Below are positions 7,670 to 16,942 of a stretch of DNA of 64,000 nucleotides, piece by piece (the stretch's first letter is position 1; every line of letters starts with the position of its first letter). Both the position numbers and the translations under genes were made by a program. The stretch spans positions 1 to 64,000 of the forward strand of contig NZ_FNDW01000004.1 of assembly GCF_900099685.1 (NCBI RefSeq), written 5' to 3'. This stretch comes from Chryseobacterium taeanense. Its GTDB lineage: Bacteria; Bacteroidota; Bacteroidia; Flavobacteriales; Weeksellaceae. Below the pieces are notes generated by a model. It searched no databases and had not been told where the DNA came from. It saw only the letters and a program-made list of their open reading frames with translations.

Positions 7670-9109
7670 TTACGAGAAGAAAATTCCTGTCCTGAACCTT
7701 TCTTTATTCAATTTTTTGTTCACGGCAAGTCCCCAAAGGATAAATTCTTTCAAAAACAACATATCTTCCGGCTTTGTATCCGGCTGGTATTTTCCTATCA
7801 ATTCATCGAGTGAATTGATTTTATTTAAACTTCTAGCATACATTTCATCTGTAGATTCATCAGTAATTTCCAGGAAGCCGTCATCCTCTAAAAACCAGTC
7901 AGTAATCTTGCTAAACGGACCATCCACATTCTTTTTTTCAAGTTTTTCAACTTTCGGAAAATGAACAGTAAATAAAGTTCTGATTGCATTATCAATTAAA
8001 AGCTGGGCAACAGTTTCTGCGCCTTCCTGTTCACCTTCATAGACTAGTTCAACCTTTCCGGTAATCGCAGGAATAACTCCGGCAAAATCACTTAATCGGA
8101 CAGAAGTTTTTTCATCACCCGTTAACAGCGATCTGCGTTCTGCGGTACTCAGTAAATTTTCGAAAGCAGTAATGCTCATACGCGCGCTCACCCCGCTTTT
8201 AGAATCTACATACTCACTTTCACGGGCTTCAAAACCGATCTGCTCGAGAAGGTCTTTTGCCAGTGCAGGAACATATACTCCGTTTTTCTGACGGCTATCT
8301 AAACTGGATTCATAATTGGTAATTTCTTTTGCAATATGAATATTTTCAGGATAGTGGGTTAAAATTTGTGATCCGATTCTATCTTTTAAAGGAGTTACAA
8401 TACTTCCTCTATTGGTATAATCTTCTGGATTTGCAGTGAATACAAACTGAATATCCAACGGCATTCTCACTTTGAATCCACGAATCTGAACATCTCCTTC
8501 CTGTAAAATATTAAACAAAGAAACCTGAATCCTCGCCTGAAGATCCGGTAATTCATTAATTACAAAAATACTACGATTTGCACGCGGAATCATTCCGAAA
8601 TGAATCACACGGTCGTCTGCATACGAAAGTTTCAGATTGGCAGCTTTAATAGGATCAACGTCTCCGATGAGATCGGCAACCGTCACATCCGGAGTCGCCA
8701 GTTTTTCAAAAAATCGTTCATCACGGTGAAGCCAATCTATCGGCGTATTGTCACCTTCTGCTTCAATGAGTTCTTTTGCATAACGTGAAATGGGATTAAG
8801 AGGATCATCATTAATTTCACTTCCTCCCACAAACGGAATCCACTCATCCAGCAAATTTGTCATCATTCTTGCCAATCGGGTTTTTGCCTGTCCTCTCAAG
8901 CCGAGTAAATTGATATTGTGACGGCTGAGAATAGCATGTTCCAGCTGTGGAATTACCGTATTTTCATATCCGAAAATTCCCTCAAATACCGATTCTTTAT
9001 TTTTTATTTTAGTTTTTAAATTATCTCTCAGTTCGTCTTTAATGCTTTTGGTTTTGTATCCTGATGCTTTCAGCGAACCTAATGTTTTTATATCTGGCTT
9101 TGCAGTCAT
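7670..9109 (-). CDS. AAA+ ATPase, magnesium chelatase ChlI / MoxR-like
   Basis: A 479-residue AAA+ ATPase resembling the ChlI subunit of magnesium chelatase and MoxR proteins, which act with VWA-domain partners as chaperone-like or metal-insertion machines. Seen: P-loop region LLGLRGQAKTRLAR (residues 68-81), where Ala stands in place of the usual Gly before Lys-Thr; Walker B IFVINE (181-186); sensor-1 FTANPEDYTNRG (near 224-235). The VWA gene lies immediately upstream on the same strand (60-base gap), the normal partner arrangement. No porphyrin genes are nearby, so a chlorophyll role is not suggested. Client unknown. Confidence 0.9.
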   Translation of the reverse strand: MTAKPDIKTLGSLKASGYKTKSIKDELRDNLKTKIKNKESVFEGIFGYENTVIPQLEHAILSRHNINLLGLRGQAKTRLARMMTNLLDEWIPFVGGSEINDDPLNPISRYAKELIEAEGDNTPIDWLHRDERFFEKLATPDVTVADLIGDVDPIKAANLKLSYADDRVIHFGMIPRANRSIFVINELPDLQARIQVSLFNILQEGDVQIRGFKVRMPLDIQFVFTANPEDYTNRGSIVTPLKDRIGSQILTHYPENIHIAKEITNYESSLDSRQKNGVYVPALAKDLLEQIGFEARESEYVDSKSGVSARMSITAFENLLSTAERRSLLTGDEKTSVRLSDFAGVIPAITGKVELVYEGEQEGAETVAQLLIDNAIRTLFTVHFPKVEKLEKKNVDGPFSKITDWFLEDDGFLEITDESTDEMYARSLNKINSLDELIGKYQPDTKPEDMLFLKEFILWGLAVNKKLNKERFRTGIFFS

Positions 9110-9169
9110 TGTAATTAATATGATTTATAATAGTTGATTAATGTTTAAAAAAAATCAATGATGAAATAG

Positions 9170-10291
9170 CTAACGTATTTTTTTCTTACGGTTGGATTCA
9201 TAATCTTCAAAAATCATCTGTCCTAAACCGTTAAGTCCTGTATAAAATGCTTTTCCTTGATTGGTTTCTGTAAATTCACTTACAAAATGCTGTAAATAAG
9301 GATCCTGAGCAATCATAAAAGTAGTGATTGGAATATGAAGCCTCCGCGCCTGAGCAGCCATATTGTAGCATTTCTGCACCACATATTCATCCAGTCCATA
9401 GGAATTCATATAGTAAGTGCCGTCAGGCTCGCGCACACAACTTGGTTTTCCGTCGGTAATCATAAAGATCTGCTTATTGGTATTCCGTTTTCTGCGCAAA
9501 ATATCCATAGCCAGCTGAAGTCCGGCCACTGTATTGGTATGATAAGGTCCTACCTGCAAATAAGGAAGTTCTTTGATTTTCACCGGCCATGCATCATCTC
9601 CGAAAACAATAATGTCTAAAGTGTCTTTCGGATAACGCGTTGTAATGAGTTCTGCGAGCGCCATCGCCACTTTTTTGGCAGGAGTGATCCGGTCTTCACC
9701 ATACAGAATCATGCTGTGGCTGATGTCGATCATCAGCACAGTACTCATCTGAGACTGATGAATGCTGTCTTCCACGATCAGATCATTTTCCGTAAGATGA
9801 AAATCTCCAATTCCGTTATTGATCTGTGCATTTTTTAAACTTTCAGTAATGGAAATCTTCTCTACAGGATCTCCGAAATTATAATTACGGAATTCTCCGG
9901 TGGTATCTTCTCCTGTTCCGCTTTTTTTGGTTTTATGATTTCCGTTCCCACTTTTCCCAAGATTGCCGAAAATTTGGTTGAGAGCCTGTTTGCGGATATT
10001 CTGCTCCATTTTCGAACTTAGCTTTATGCCATTTCCGTTGCCATTGGGATCAACTTCTTCACGGATGTATCCCTTCTTTTTAAGATCTTCAATAAAATCA
10101 TCGATAGTATAATCCGGTGTTGTAAGCTGATATTCTTCATCCAGCATTCGGAGCCAGTCGATCGCTTCATCAAAATCTCCAGAGGTATGAGTCAGCAGAT
10201 CTGTAAAAATCTCTAGCAATCGGTCAAAAACGGATATTTCCGGCGTTTTGTATGTTTCAAATCTGAAACCTCTCACAATATGCTCTTTCAT
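9170..10291 (-). CDS. VWA-domain protein, partner of the ChlI/MoxR-like ATPase
   Basis: A 373-residue protein with an N-terminal helical region, a Gly/Asn/Lys-rich low-complexity linker (about 80-130) and a C-terminal von Willebrand A domain. The MIDAS metal site is intact: D189-I-S191-H-S193, then the DGKPS turn of the domain. No signal peptide, so cytoplasmic. It precedes the ATPase gene in one probable operon, as in MoxR/VWA and ChlI/ChlD pairs; the ATPase is thought to remodel a client that the MIDAS domain binds. Exact role unknown. Confidence 0.9.
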   Translation of the reverse strand: MKEHIVRGFRFETYKTPEISVFDRLLEIFTDLLTHTSGDFDEAIDWLRMLDEEYQLTTPDYTIDDFIEDLKKKGYIREEVDPNGNGNGIKLSSKMEQNIRKQALNQIFGNLGKSGNGNHKTKKSGTGEDTTGEFRNYNFGDPVEKISITESLKNAQINNGIGDFHLTENDLIVEDSIHQSQMSTVLMIDISHSMILYGEDRITPAKKVAMALAELITTRYPKDTLDIIVFGDDAWPVKIKELPYLQVGPYHTNTVAGLQLAMDILRRKRNTNKQIFMITDGKPSCVREPDGTYYMNSYGLDEYVVQKCYNMAAQARRLHIPITTFMIAQDPYLQHFVSEFTETNQGKAFYTGLNGLGQMIFEDYESNRKKKIR

Positions 10292-10421
10292 ATCATAAAG
10301 TTACGATATAAATTTGCGAATGGTTAAGAGATTTCATCTATTTTAGTTTTTAAGATTAAAAATGACTTAGGAAATAATAGTCAAGTCTATTATTTAATTT
10401 TAACCTAATTGTTTTTCATAC

Positions 10422-10452
10422 AAAAGGCTGCCTGTAGATCGGGCAGCCTTTC
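10422..10452 (-). terminator. Terminator of the 10477-11238 gene
   Basis: AAAGGCTGCC / GGCAGCCTTT stem with a nine-base loop, followed on the minus strand by TTTTG. Confidence 0.75.
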
Positions 10453-10476
10453 ATTGTGTAATTTTTTCTTACGGTT

Positions 10477-11238
10477 TTATCCGTTGCTGATTTCAGTGTA
10501 CTCATTTACCAGAAAGCTGAAATAATCCCACTCCACTGATTTTTTAGGATATTTTTTCATGAATTCTGCATTGTCACCGAAAAGGAAATCATAATTGTCT
10601 TCAAAATCATCTTTGTGAAGCCATAGTACTTTATCTCCTTTCTTTACATAGTAAGATTTTATCACACCACCTCCTAAGCTGGGAGAACCCATTACGGAAA
10701 ATCCTGTCGTTTCCTTGGCTCTCGGATCATGATAAACAGAAATAATATCATCAAATCCAGGATTGATTACCTGCATTAAGAATTCTTTATCGTCTTTTTT
10801 ATTTTTCAACGAAACGGTTTGATTTACAAAGTAAATTCTGTCGTTGTTGGTTGTTTTGGTTAATTTTTTTGTGCTGTAATTTCTGATGTTACCCATATAT
10901 TTGGCCACTTTTGCTATTTTCTCGGCATTACTTGGGTAAATGTACATTTCAGCGATCTGGTCTGCTTCAAAAGTCTGGCTTTTTTTCGTAATGCTGTCTT
11001 TAAGGGAAACTTCAAAGATCTGTCCTTTTTTGGTATCTGTTTTACTGCAAAAACCTTTGTGAACGCTTCCGTCTTTCAGAATAACGGTAGATGTCTTTTT
11101 AGGAGATGGCGTATTGAACCCTTCGTTGAAAAGGTATTGTTCCATCTTTTTGATTTCTTCTTTAGAATATTTTACTTTCTGCGCGAAAGAGGCAGTACTT
11201 GCTAAAACCAATGCAAGCATGAAAGTTTTAAGTTTCAT
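10477..11238 (-). CDS. Secreted hypothetical protein
   Basis: Start placed at 11238 because the product then begins with a clean signal peptide (MKLKTFMLALVLASTASFAQ); an upstream Met at 11331 would add 31 residues that hide it. The mature part, about 230 residues, has a basic, Lys-rich N-terminus and a beta-rich middle (SVHKGFCSKTDTKKGQIFEV), with no family I can name. Likely periplasmic or outer-membrane associated. It is monocistronic: its own terminator follows, and hutH is divergent. Confidence 0.85.
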   Translation of the reverse strand: MKLKTFMLALVLASTASFAQKVKYSKEEIKKMEQYLFNEGFNTPSPKKTSTVILKDGSVHKGFCSKTDTKKGQIFEVSLKDSITKKSQTFEADQIAEMYIYPSNAEKIAKVAKYMGNIRNYSTKKLTKTTNNDRIYFVNQTVSLKNKKDDKEFLMQVINPGFDDIISVYHDPRAKETTGFSVMGSPSLGGGVIKSYYVKKGDKVLWLHKDDFEDNYDFLFGDNAEFMKKYPKKSVEWDYFSFLVNEYTEISNG

Positions 11239-11370
11239 AAGGATATTAATTTTTTTATTTCGGCGGTAAAAATAGGAAATTAATCTGCTTGTTTTCAGAA
11301 AATTTTCATCACGGAAAATTAGTTTTCGCAATTATCGCCAAATGTGTAATTTTAGGACAAAATTTAGAGA

Positions 11371-12858
11371 ATGATATACGGTGTAGATGTTTTGAGTTTC
11401 CATGATGTTCTGGAGATATGTAAAACTCCCAATAAAGCTAAACTTAATAAAGCAGCCAAAGAACAGATTTTAAAATCTCAGAAGAATGTTCAGAAAATTG
11501 TAGAGTCAGATCGTTGTGTTTATGGGATCAACACAGGATTTGGACCTCTTTGCGATACAAAAATTTCTGCGGATGAAACTGCACTTTTGCAGTATAACCT
11601 GATTATTTCCCATGCGGTAGGCGTTGGAAAACCAATTGATAAAGAATTTTCTAAGATCATGATGATCGCCAAGGTTCATGCGCTGTCGAAAGGTTTTTCG
11701 GGAGTTTCTCTGGAAGTGATCGAAAGAATGATCCTGATGCTGGAAAAAGATATCATTCCTGTTGTTCCTGAACAGGGATCTGTAGGAGCTTCCGGTGATC
11801 TGGCACCGCTGGCCCATTTGGTATTGCCACTTTTAGGATTAGGAAAAGTATGGGTTGGAAATGAAATTTTCCCTACGGCTGAAATACTGGATAAAAACGA
11901 TCTTTTACCATTGTCATTGGGGCCTAAAGAAGGACTTGGACTGATTAATGGGACACAGTTCATCCTTGCTCATGCTATCAAAGGCCTTGAGAAATTTGAA
12001 TATTTACTTGATCTTGCAGATATGACTGCAGCGATGAGCCTTGAAGCGTACAGGGGTTCTGCAAGTCCGTTTAAAAAAGAACTTCACGAAATCAGACCTT
12101 TTGAAGGCAGTAAAAAAGTAGCAGCAAGAATGCTGAAATTTTTAAAAGGTTCAGAAAACCTGCAGGCTCACGAAGATTGCGAAAGGGTTCAGGATCCGTA
12201 TTCGATGCGATGTGTTCCTCAGGTTCACGGGGCAAGCCGAAACGCATTTGAACATCTTAAAATGATGGCCGAAACAGAATTGAATTCCGTGACAGACAAC
12301 CCGATTGTATTAAGCGCCGAAGAATCTATTTCAGGAGGAAACTTCCATGGACAGCTGATGGCTTTACCGTTGGATTATGCAACTGTGGCTGCGGCTGAGC
12401 TGGGCAATATTTCAGACAGAAGAAGCTATTTATTATTAGAAGGAAAGTATGGATTACCAAGATTATTAACCGAAAGTTCAGGACTGAATTCAGGATTTAT
12501 GATTCCACAATATACTTCAGCAGCTTTGGTTACTGAGAATAAAACATTATGTTTCCCGGCTTCGGCAGATTCGATCCCGACCAGTCTTGGACAGGAAGAT
12601 CATGTTTCCATGGGAAGTATCTCGGGGCGTAAGTTTAATCAGGTGCTCGGAAATCTGGTAAATATTTTAGCGGTAGAATTGATGTTTGCAGCGCAGGGAT
12701 TAGAATTCAGAAGACCTGCAAAATGTTCTAAAATTATTGAAGAAAATTATGCAATTCTTCGCTCTAAAGTAGCCAAGCTTGAAGACGACCGACTGATCGG
12801 TGAAGATATGCTTGCCATCGCAGAGTTGATTAACGAAAGAAAATTTGTAGTGAATTAA
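11371..12858 (+). CDS. hutH: Histidine ammonia-lyase
   Basis: Converts L-histidine to urocanate and ammonia, first step of histidine breakdown. The 495-residue product carries the Ala-Ser-Gly triad at 140-142 (GSVGASGDLAPLAH) that cyclises to the MIO electrophile, the catalytic Tyr loop YGINTGFG (51-58), and SHAVGVG (80-86), where the His is typical of HAL rather than phenylalanine ammonia-lyase. SLGQEDHVSMG near the C-terminus also fits. No hutU, hutI or hutG is adjacent. A tyrosine ammonia-lyase activity is a less likely alternative. Confidence 0.93.
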   Translation: MIYGVDVLSFHDVLEICKTPNKAKLNKAAKEQILKSQKNVQKIVESDRCVYGINTGFGPLCDTKISADETALLQYNLIISHAVGVGKPIDKEFSKIMMIAKVHALSKGFSGVSLEVIERMILMLEKDIIPVVPEQGSVGASGDLAPLAHLVLPLLGLGKVWVGNEIFPTAEILDKNDLLPLSLGPKEGLGLINGTQFILAHAIKGLEKFEYLLDLADMTAAMSLEAYRGSASPFKKELHEIRPFEGSKKVAARMLKFLKGSENLQAHEDCERVQDPYSMRCVPQVHGASRNAFEHLKMMAETELNSVTDNPIVLSAEESISGGNFHGQLMALPLDYATVAAAELGNISDRRSYLLLEGKYGLPRLLTESSGLNSGFMIPQYTSAALVTENKTLCFPASADSIPTSLGQEDHVSMGSISGRKFNQVLGNLVNILAVELMFAAQGLEFRRPAKCSKIIEENYAILRSKVAKLEDDRLIGEDMLAIAELINERKFVVN

Positions 12859-12869
12859 TTACTTATTAC

Positions 12870-13343
12870 ATGAAGAAAGTTATTCTGTCTCTGATGGTTT
12901 TGTTGGGTGTATTTTCCTTTTCTCAAACAAAACAGACTAAAATAAAAGAATTGATTTCGTTGAATGGATCATTCCCTGTTTCTAAGGAAGTTGAAAAACA
13001 ATTGATCCTGGGTTACAAGAAAAAATACAGTAATGTTCCTGAATCTGCTTGGCCCCCTATTGAAAAAAAAGTTAATGTTGATGATCTTATTGATAAAGTA
13101 GCGGATATTTACGGAAGCAGATTTAATGAAAAGGAAATTGATCAGTTACTTATTTTTTATAAATCAGATTTGGGTAAGAAAGTTATTCAGAATTCTCCCT
13201 ATCTGATAAGTGAAATTCAAACTGCTAGTAGTGATTGGGGAATGAACGTTACAAAAATGATCAATAACGATCTGGAAAAGATGGGTTATCTTCAATCACC
13301 TCCTCCCACTAAGTCGGAAGGGCCGCCACCTCCAATGAAATGA
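12870..13343 (+). CDS. Secreted DUF2059 protein
   Basis: Begins 11 bases after hutH and may be co-transcribed. 157 residues: signal peptide (MKKVILSLMVLLGVFSFSQ), then the helical DUF2059 domain, recognisable by the KEIDQLLIFYKSDLGKKVIQNSP block, and a Pro-rich tail (LQSPPPTKSEGPPPPMK). DUF2059 proteins are small periplasmic proteins of unknown role found widely in Gram-negatives. There is no evident functional link to histidine breakdown. Confidence 0.85.
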   Translation: MKKVILSLMVLLGVFSFSQTKQTKIKELISLNGSFPVSKEVEKQLILGYKKKYSNVPESAWPPIEKKVNVDDLIDKVADIYGSRFNEKEIDQLLIFYKSDLGKKVIQNSPYLISEIQTASSDWGMNVTKMINNDLEKMGYLQSPPPTKSEGPPPPMK

Positions 13344-13353
13344 AAATGACATC

Positions 13354-13381
13354 AGGCTTCCATTAACTGGAAGCCTTTTTA
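13354..13381 (+). terminator. Terminator after the DUF2059 gene
   Basis: AGGCTTCC / GGAAGCCT stem with a short loop, followed by five T. Confidence 0.8.
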
Positions 13382-13566
13382 ATTCAATAAATAAAAAGAT
13401 TTCATACAATCATAAAAACTTCCAACATCCGGCATCCCGCTTCCAGCCTTTTAATTGGCATCATTGTTATTCAAAGCATAACAGAATTAAAGATTATTTA
13501 AATTTCAAAGTTCTGTAATTCAATGTAAAGTGATATCTTGGTTTTACCAATCAAATATTATTTAAC

Positions 13567-15063
13567 ATGAAGAAAAATGTATTTTACTTATTCATGCTGT
13601 TCTTTATTTTTACGGCATGTAACAGAGACGATCTGCAGAATTCGGTGGCAAATATTGAAGTTGCCCAAAAAGATCCTTTATCAGCAAGGCAGATCAATGA
13701 GAAAATAAATGAAACCATTAAAACGAAAGGAAGGTTTTCCTGGAAGGAATCATCCGATCATTTTGTATGGAGCGCTATTTTTCAGGGAAATAAAATTGCT
13801 TCTATCGGTTTTGGTTCTTCTTTTGACAGAAGCTTAACCCCAGACAGCAAAGCAATCGAAGCGGAAATCCTGAAAGTGATTGAACAGTACGAAGGGAAAA
13901 GCGACAGAATTCTCCTTTCATCCGATCAATATCTCAACCAGATGGATGTTGCGATCGAAAAGCAGGAAACCGTAATTGCTTTACGCAAAATGAAAAATAT
14001 CCGTTACCTGGAACCTGCAGATTATCGTTATTTTGAAAATGAAAAACAATTCGGTGCGACGGCTAAATCAAGCAGTTCGTCATCAGGCTGCGGATTTGAA
14101 TCTACTGCTTTAAGTACAGCAGACTATACAACAGTTTCTCCCAATGCCAAAGCGCCGTGGTCATTTACAAAACACAATATCATTAACGCCTGGAGCTACA
14201 GCACCGGTGCAGGAGTTACTATTGGAGTCATCGACAGCGGAGTTTCTCCGGAGCAGTCTTTATTGGGATCATCTTTCAACAACGGACTTTCTTCAGGCAG
14301 AAGTATCAGTAAAAATGGGGTGTACGTAGACTCCGTGTGGCCGTGGAGTACAGGATATGACGGCTCGGCAGATAAATGCGGTCACGGTACCAGCATGGCT
14401 TCCGCAATGGCAGCGCCAAGAAATAATATGGGGCAGCCGGTCGGGGTTGCTTATAATGCCAATCTTGTAACTTACAGAGCAGCGTCAAACGTAGTGCTGG
14501 ACGGTTATCACGAACAAAACGGAGTGAAGATTGCCTTTACGGAATTAGGGAACAACAGTAATGTAAAGATCATTTCCATGTCAATGGGACATATTTTCTC
14601 GGTCGGAAAAATTGAAGACGGTGTAAAATATGCGTATTCAAAAGGTAAACTGATATTTTGTGCAGGCGGAACTTCTACCAGCTTTACGAATTTCGTAGGG
14701 GTGATCTTCCCGGCATGGATGCCAGAAACACAGGCAATTACCGGCGTTAAGGAAAACACTTCGAATCAGAAATGTGATGTTTGCCATTCCGGTGCTGAAA
14801 TTGACTTTACGTACCAGATGGAAAGGGCTTCTGGAAACAGCATTCCGGTATTAAGTTATTACAACGGACAAACGGATTATGTCGGTGGTTCTTCTGTTGC
14901 TACTGCATCCACTGCGGGAATAGCAGCGTTGGTATGGGCTAAAAATCCTTCTTGGACAAGAACTCAGGTTATCAATAAAATGAGGCAATCGGCAACCTAT
15001 TATCCGACTCCGAATTCTGATTACGGATACGGTAATATTAATGTGCTACAGGCAGTGCAATAA
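13567..15063 (+). CDS. S8 (subtilisin) family serine protease, lipoprotein
   Basis: 498 residues. The lipobox FTAC puts lipidated Cys at residue 18, so the enzyme is probably anchored at the outer membrane or cell surface. Residues 30-160 form a propeptide-like region. The peptidase domain follows with its triad: D223 (VTIGVIDSGV), H273 (CGHGTSMAS) and S443 (GGSSVATASTAG, with Ser in place of the common Thr in GTSMA). An insertion with a CDVCHSG segment separates H and S. No C-terminal sorting domain is seen, fitting lipoprotein rather than T9SS export. Not in an operon. Confidence 0.92.
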   Translation: MKKNVFYLFMLFFIFTACNRDDLQNSVANIEVAQKDPLSARQINEKINETIKTKGRFSWKESSDHFVWSAIFQGNKIASIGFGSSFDRSLTPDSKAIEAEILKVIEQYEGKSDRILLSSDQYLNQMDVAIEKQETVIALRKMKNIRYLEPADYRYFENEKQFGATAKSSSSSSGCGFESTALSTADYTTVSPNAKAPWSFTKHNIINAWSYSTGAGVTIGVIDSGVSPEQSLLGSSFNNGLSSGRSISKNGVYVDSVWPWSTGYDGSADKCGHGTSMASAMAAPRNNMGQPVGVAYNANLVTYRAASNVVLDGYHEQNGVKIAFTELGNNSNVKIISMSMGHIFSVGKIEDGVKYAYSKGKLIFCAGGTSTSFTNFVGVIFPAWMPETQAITGVKENTSNQKCDVCHSGAEIDFTYQMERASGNSIPVLSYYNGQTDYVGGSSVATASTAGIAALVWAKNPSWTRTQVINKMRQSATYYPTPNSDYGYGNINVLQAVQ

Positions 15064-15098
15064 TTATTAATAAGATGTAAAGACGGTAATAGTATGAT

Positions 15099-16265
15099 TT
15101 AATCTCCCAGCTGATAATCCAAAGGAAGCATATTTTCAATCTTATTTTTTGTAAATTCTCCTTCGGTTATCAATAGATCCGGAGTTGTAATATTACCGTC
15201 TTTTGATACTTCAAAAGTTTCCCCTTCAGGATGAAGAAATGAAGTCTTAACCACAGGGATTTTACTTTTAATAAATTCTTTTCCCTTAAGCTCATAATCG
15301 TATTTCTTATAATTGACCTGCAATATATCTTTAAACGAAAAAAGAACTTCACCATTATTTCTTTTTACGTAATCAGAATCAGGAATCAGTGTTTTCACAA
15401 TCGCAAGAGAATACTCACTTTCATTCCTTTTTCTTGCGGCAATATCGCGGATGTTGTCAGGGAAATTGGTCACTGTATTTTTTACCATTGCCATATAATC
15501 TTTCAGCGTATTCAGTTCTTCTTCCGATGGATACTTTGGATTAGGAACTTGTATGACATGATTTACGACAAATTGATCAGAAGCAACTGTATTATTGTAA
15601 ACACTTCTGAAAAAGTGAAGCAGGCTCCCATCATAGGCATTCATTCTGTTAAGTCTCGTCTTATTATTATTTTTTGTTTCTTTAAAAAGGCTCGTTCCTG
15701 AACAGTTGACAATTTTAGTATTAAAATCCGAAGAGAAATTCACAAGGTTATATTCTATCTCATAACCCAGATTTTTATTTTCAATGATTAATGTTTTGGG
15801 CGCTTTTACTTTCAGGATCTTGTTTTTTTTGTCAAAAGAAAACTTCAGAGAGCGCTGGTTTTTAATTTTTATATTTTGCTTATCATAGCCGATGAATTGA
15901 TCCAGGAAATAATTGATATAATTTTTGTAAGCCTCCTCTGTATATGGCACAATGGTTACCTCTTCAATATCATTGCTTTTCAGAAGTACGACCTTCAGGG
16001 TTTTATTTATAACCTCAGAAACCGGAGTTGCGAAAGTTTCATAATTTTCTTTTCTGAAAATAATATTTCCTAAATTATTACCGGAGACATTTAACATAAA
16101 ACTTCCGTCTTCGTGGGAAACCGTTCCCGTTTTTGTTCCGTCGATGTAGATATTCACGTTGCCGATTTTCATTCCGGCATCATTCACAACAGTTCCTTTA
16201 ATCATTTGGGCAAATGAAAAACACACAGGAAGCAATAGTAAGAGTAATACGATTGATTTTTTCAT
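15099..16265 (-). CDS. Secreted protein with carboxypeptidase-regulatory-like (CarboxypepD_reg) domain
   Basis: Start taken at 16265 so the signal peptide begins MKKSIVLLLLLLPVCFSFAQ; a Met three codons earlier is possible. Residues 20-105 match the carboxypeptidase-D regulatory-like fold common at the N-terminus of TonB-dependent receptors (IKGTVVNDAGMKIGNVNIYI, GTVSHEDGSFML). The remaining 280 residues are not a TonB barrel and match no family I can name. Such proteins are common in Bacteroidota and are probably outer-membrane associated. Converges with the subtilase gene, 35 bases apart. Confidence 0.85.
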   Translation of the reverse strand: MKKSIVLLLLLLPVCFSFAQMIKGTVVNDAGMKIGNVNIYIDGTKTGTVSHEDGSFMLNVSGNNLGNIIFRKENYETFATPVSEVINKTLKVVLLKSNDIEEVTIVPYTEEAYKNYINYFLDQFIGYDKQNIKIKNQRSLKFSFDKKNKILKVKAPKTLIIENKNLGYEIEYNLVNFSSDFNTKIVNCSGTSLFKETKNNNKTRLNRMNAYDGSLLHFFRSVYNNTVASDQFVVNHVIQVPNPKYPSEEELNTLKDYMAMVKNTVTNFPDNIRDIAARKRNESEYSLAIVKTLIPDSDYVKRNNGEVLFSFKDILQVNYKKYDYELKGKEFIKSKIPVVKTSFLHPEGETFEVSKDGNITTPDLLITEGEFTKNKIENMLPLDYQLGD

Positions 16266-16430
16266 GGTAAACAATATTACTAATTTTTTAGTGATAAAAA
16301 AAGTTACTGATATGTAAAGAGTGGAGTAGATTCACACTCAAAGTAAGTAGAACAGTCACATTGATTTAAGTAATTATACGTATTCTAAAAAATGAGTGAA
16401 TCTACTCTATAAAATCTCTATGATCTGAAG

Positions 16431-16438
16431 TAGCTTTG
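16431..16438 (+). promoter_or_regulatory. Candidate -7 box upstream of the cystatin-like gene
   Basis: TAGCTTTG is an exact TAnnTTTG match. It would give a leader of roughly 150 bases before the ATG at 16598. A 12-bp inverted repeat (16324-16335 with 16396-16407, GAGTAGATTCAC) lies just upstream and could be a regulatory site. Confidence 0.4.
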
Positions 16439-16597
16439 TCATGTGATCACAAACAAACATTATTGTTCATGACAGTATTTAAGTGTCGAGATCAACAATG
16501 TAAAAAAAACTATAACTATGGAGACCAGAAACCATTTCAAACGGGGCGTATCCCGAAAGGCCATAAGAGTAGGGGAAACAAATTAAAAATATTAATT

Positions 16598-16876
16598 ATG
16601 TCAACAACAGCACAAAAACCAGCACTAGTAGGAGGTTGGACAGCATTTCATCCATTAACTCCGGAAGATTGGAAAGTATTCGAAGAAGCAATGCACGGCT
16701 TCGTAGGAGTGAAATATACTCCTCTTGAAGTATCAACACAAGTAGTAAACGGAATGAATTACCGTTACAAATGTGATGCTTCTATGCCGCCTTCAGATGT
16801 AATTTGGCAGGCAATTGTGGAAATCTATCAGCCAACTGATGGTAAGCCACACGTTGTTGCTATTACAAGAATCTAA
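16598..16876 (+). CDS. Cystatin-like small protein
   Basis: 92 residues from the ATG at 16598; the open frame runs further upstream but without protein-like sequence. Two cystatin hallmarks are in the right order: an N-terminal Gly segment (ALVGGW, residues 9-14) and the central QVVNG (about residues 49-53), which matches the QxVxG papain-binding loop, followed by MNYRYKCDA and strand-rich sequence to the end. No signal peptide is seen, so it resembles cytosolic stefins. Cystatins inhibit C1 cysteine proteases; whether this one does is inference. Alternative: an unrelated protein with a cystatin-like fold. Confidence 0.75.
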   Translation: MSTTAQKPALVGGWTAFHPLTPEDWKVFEEAMHGFVGVKYTPLEVSTQVVNGMNYRYKCDASMPPSDVIWQAIVEIYQPTDGKPHVVAITRI

Positions 16877-16898
16877 ACAAAGCTCACGCATATCTTTA

Positions 16899-16929
16899 CA
16901 TCGGAGGATTTCTATCTTCCGATTTTTTT
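16899..16929 (+). terminator. Terminator of the cystatin-like gene
   Basis: ATCGGAGGA / TCTTCCGAT stem with one wobble position and a short loop, then seven T. Confidence 0.75.
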
Positions 16930-16942
16930 GTGTAAAATTATT

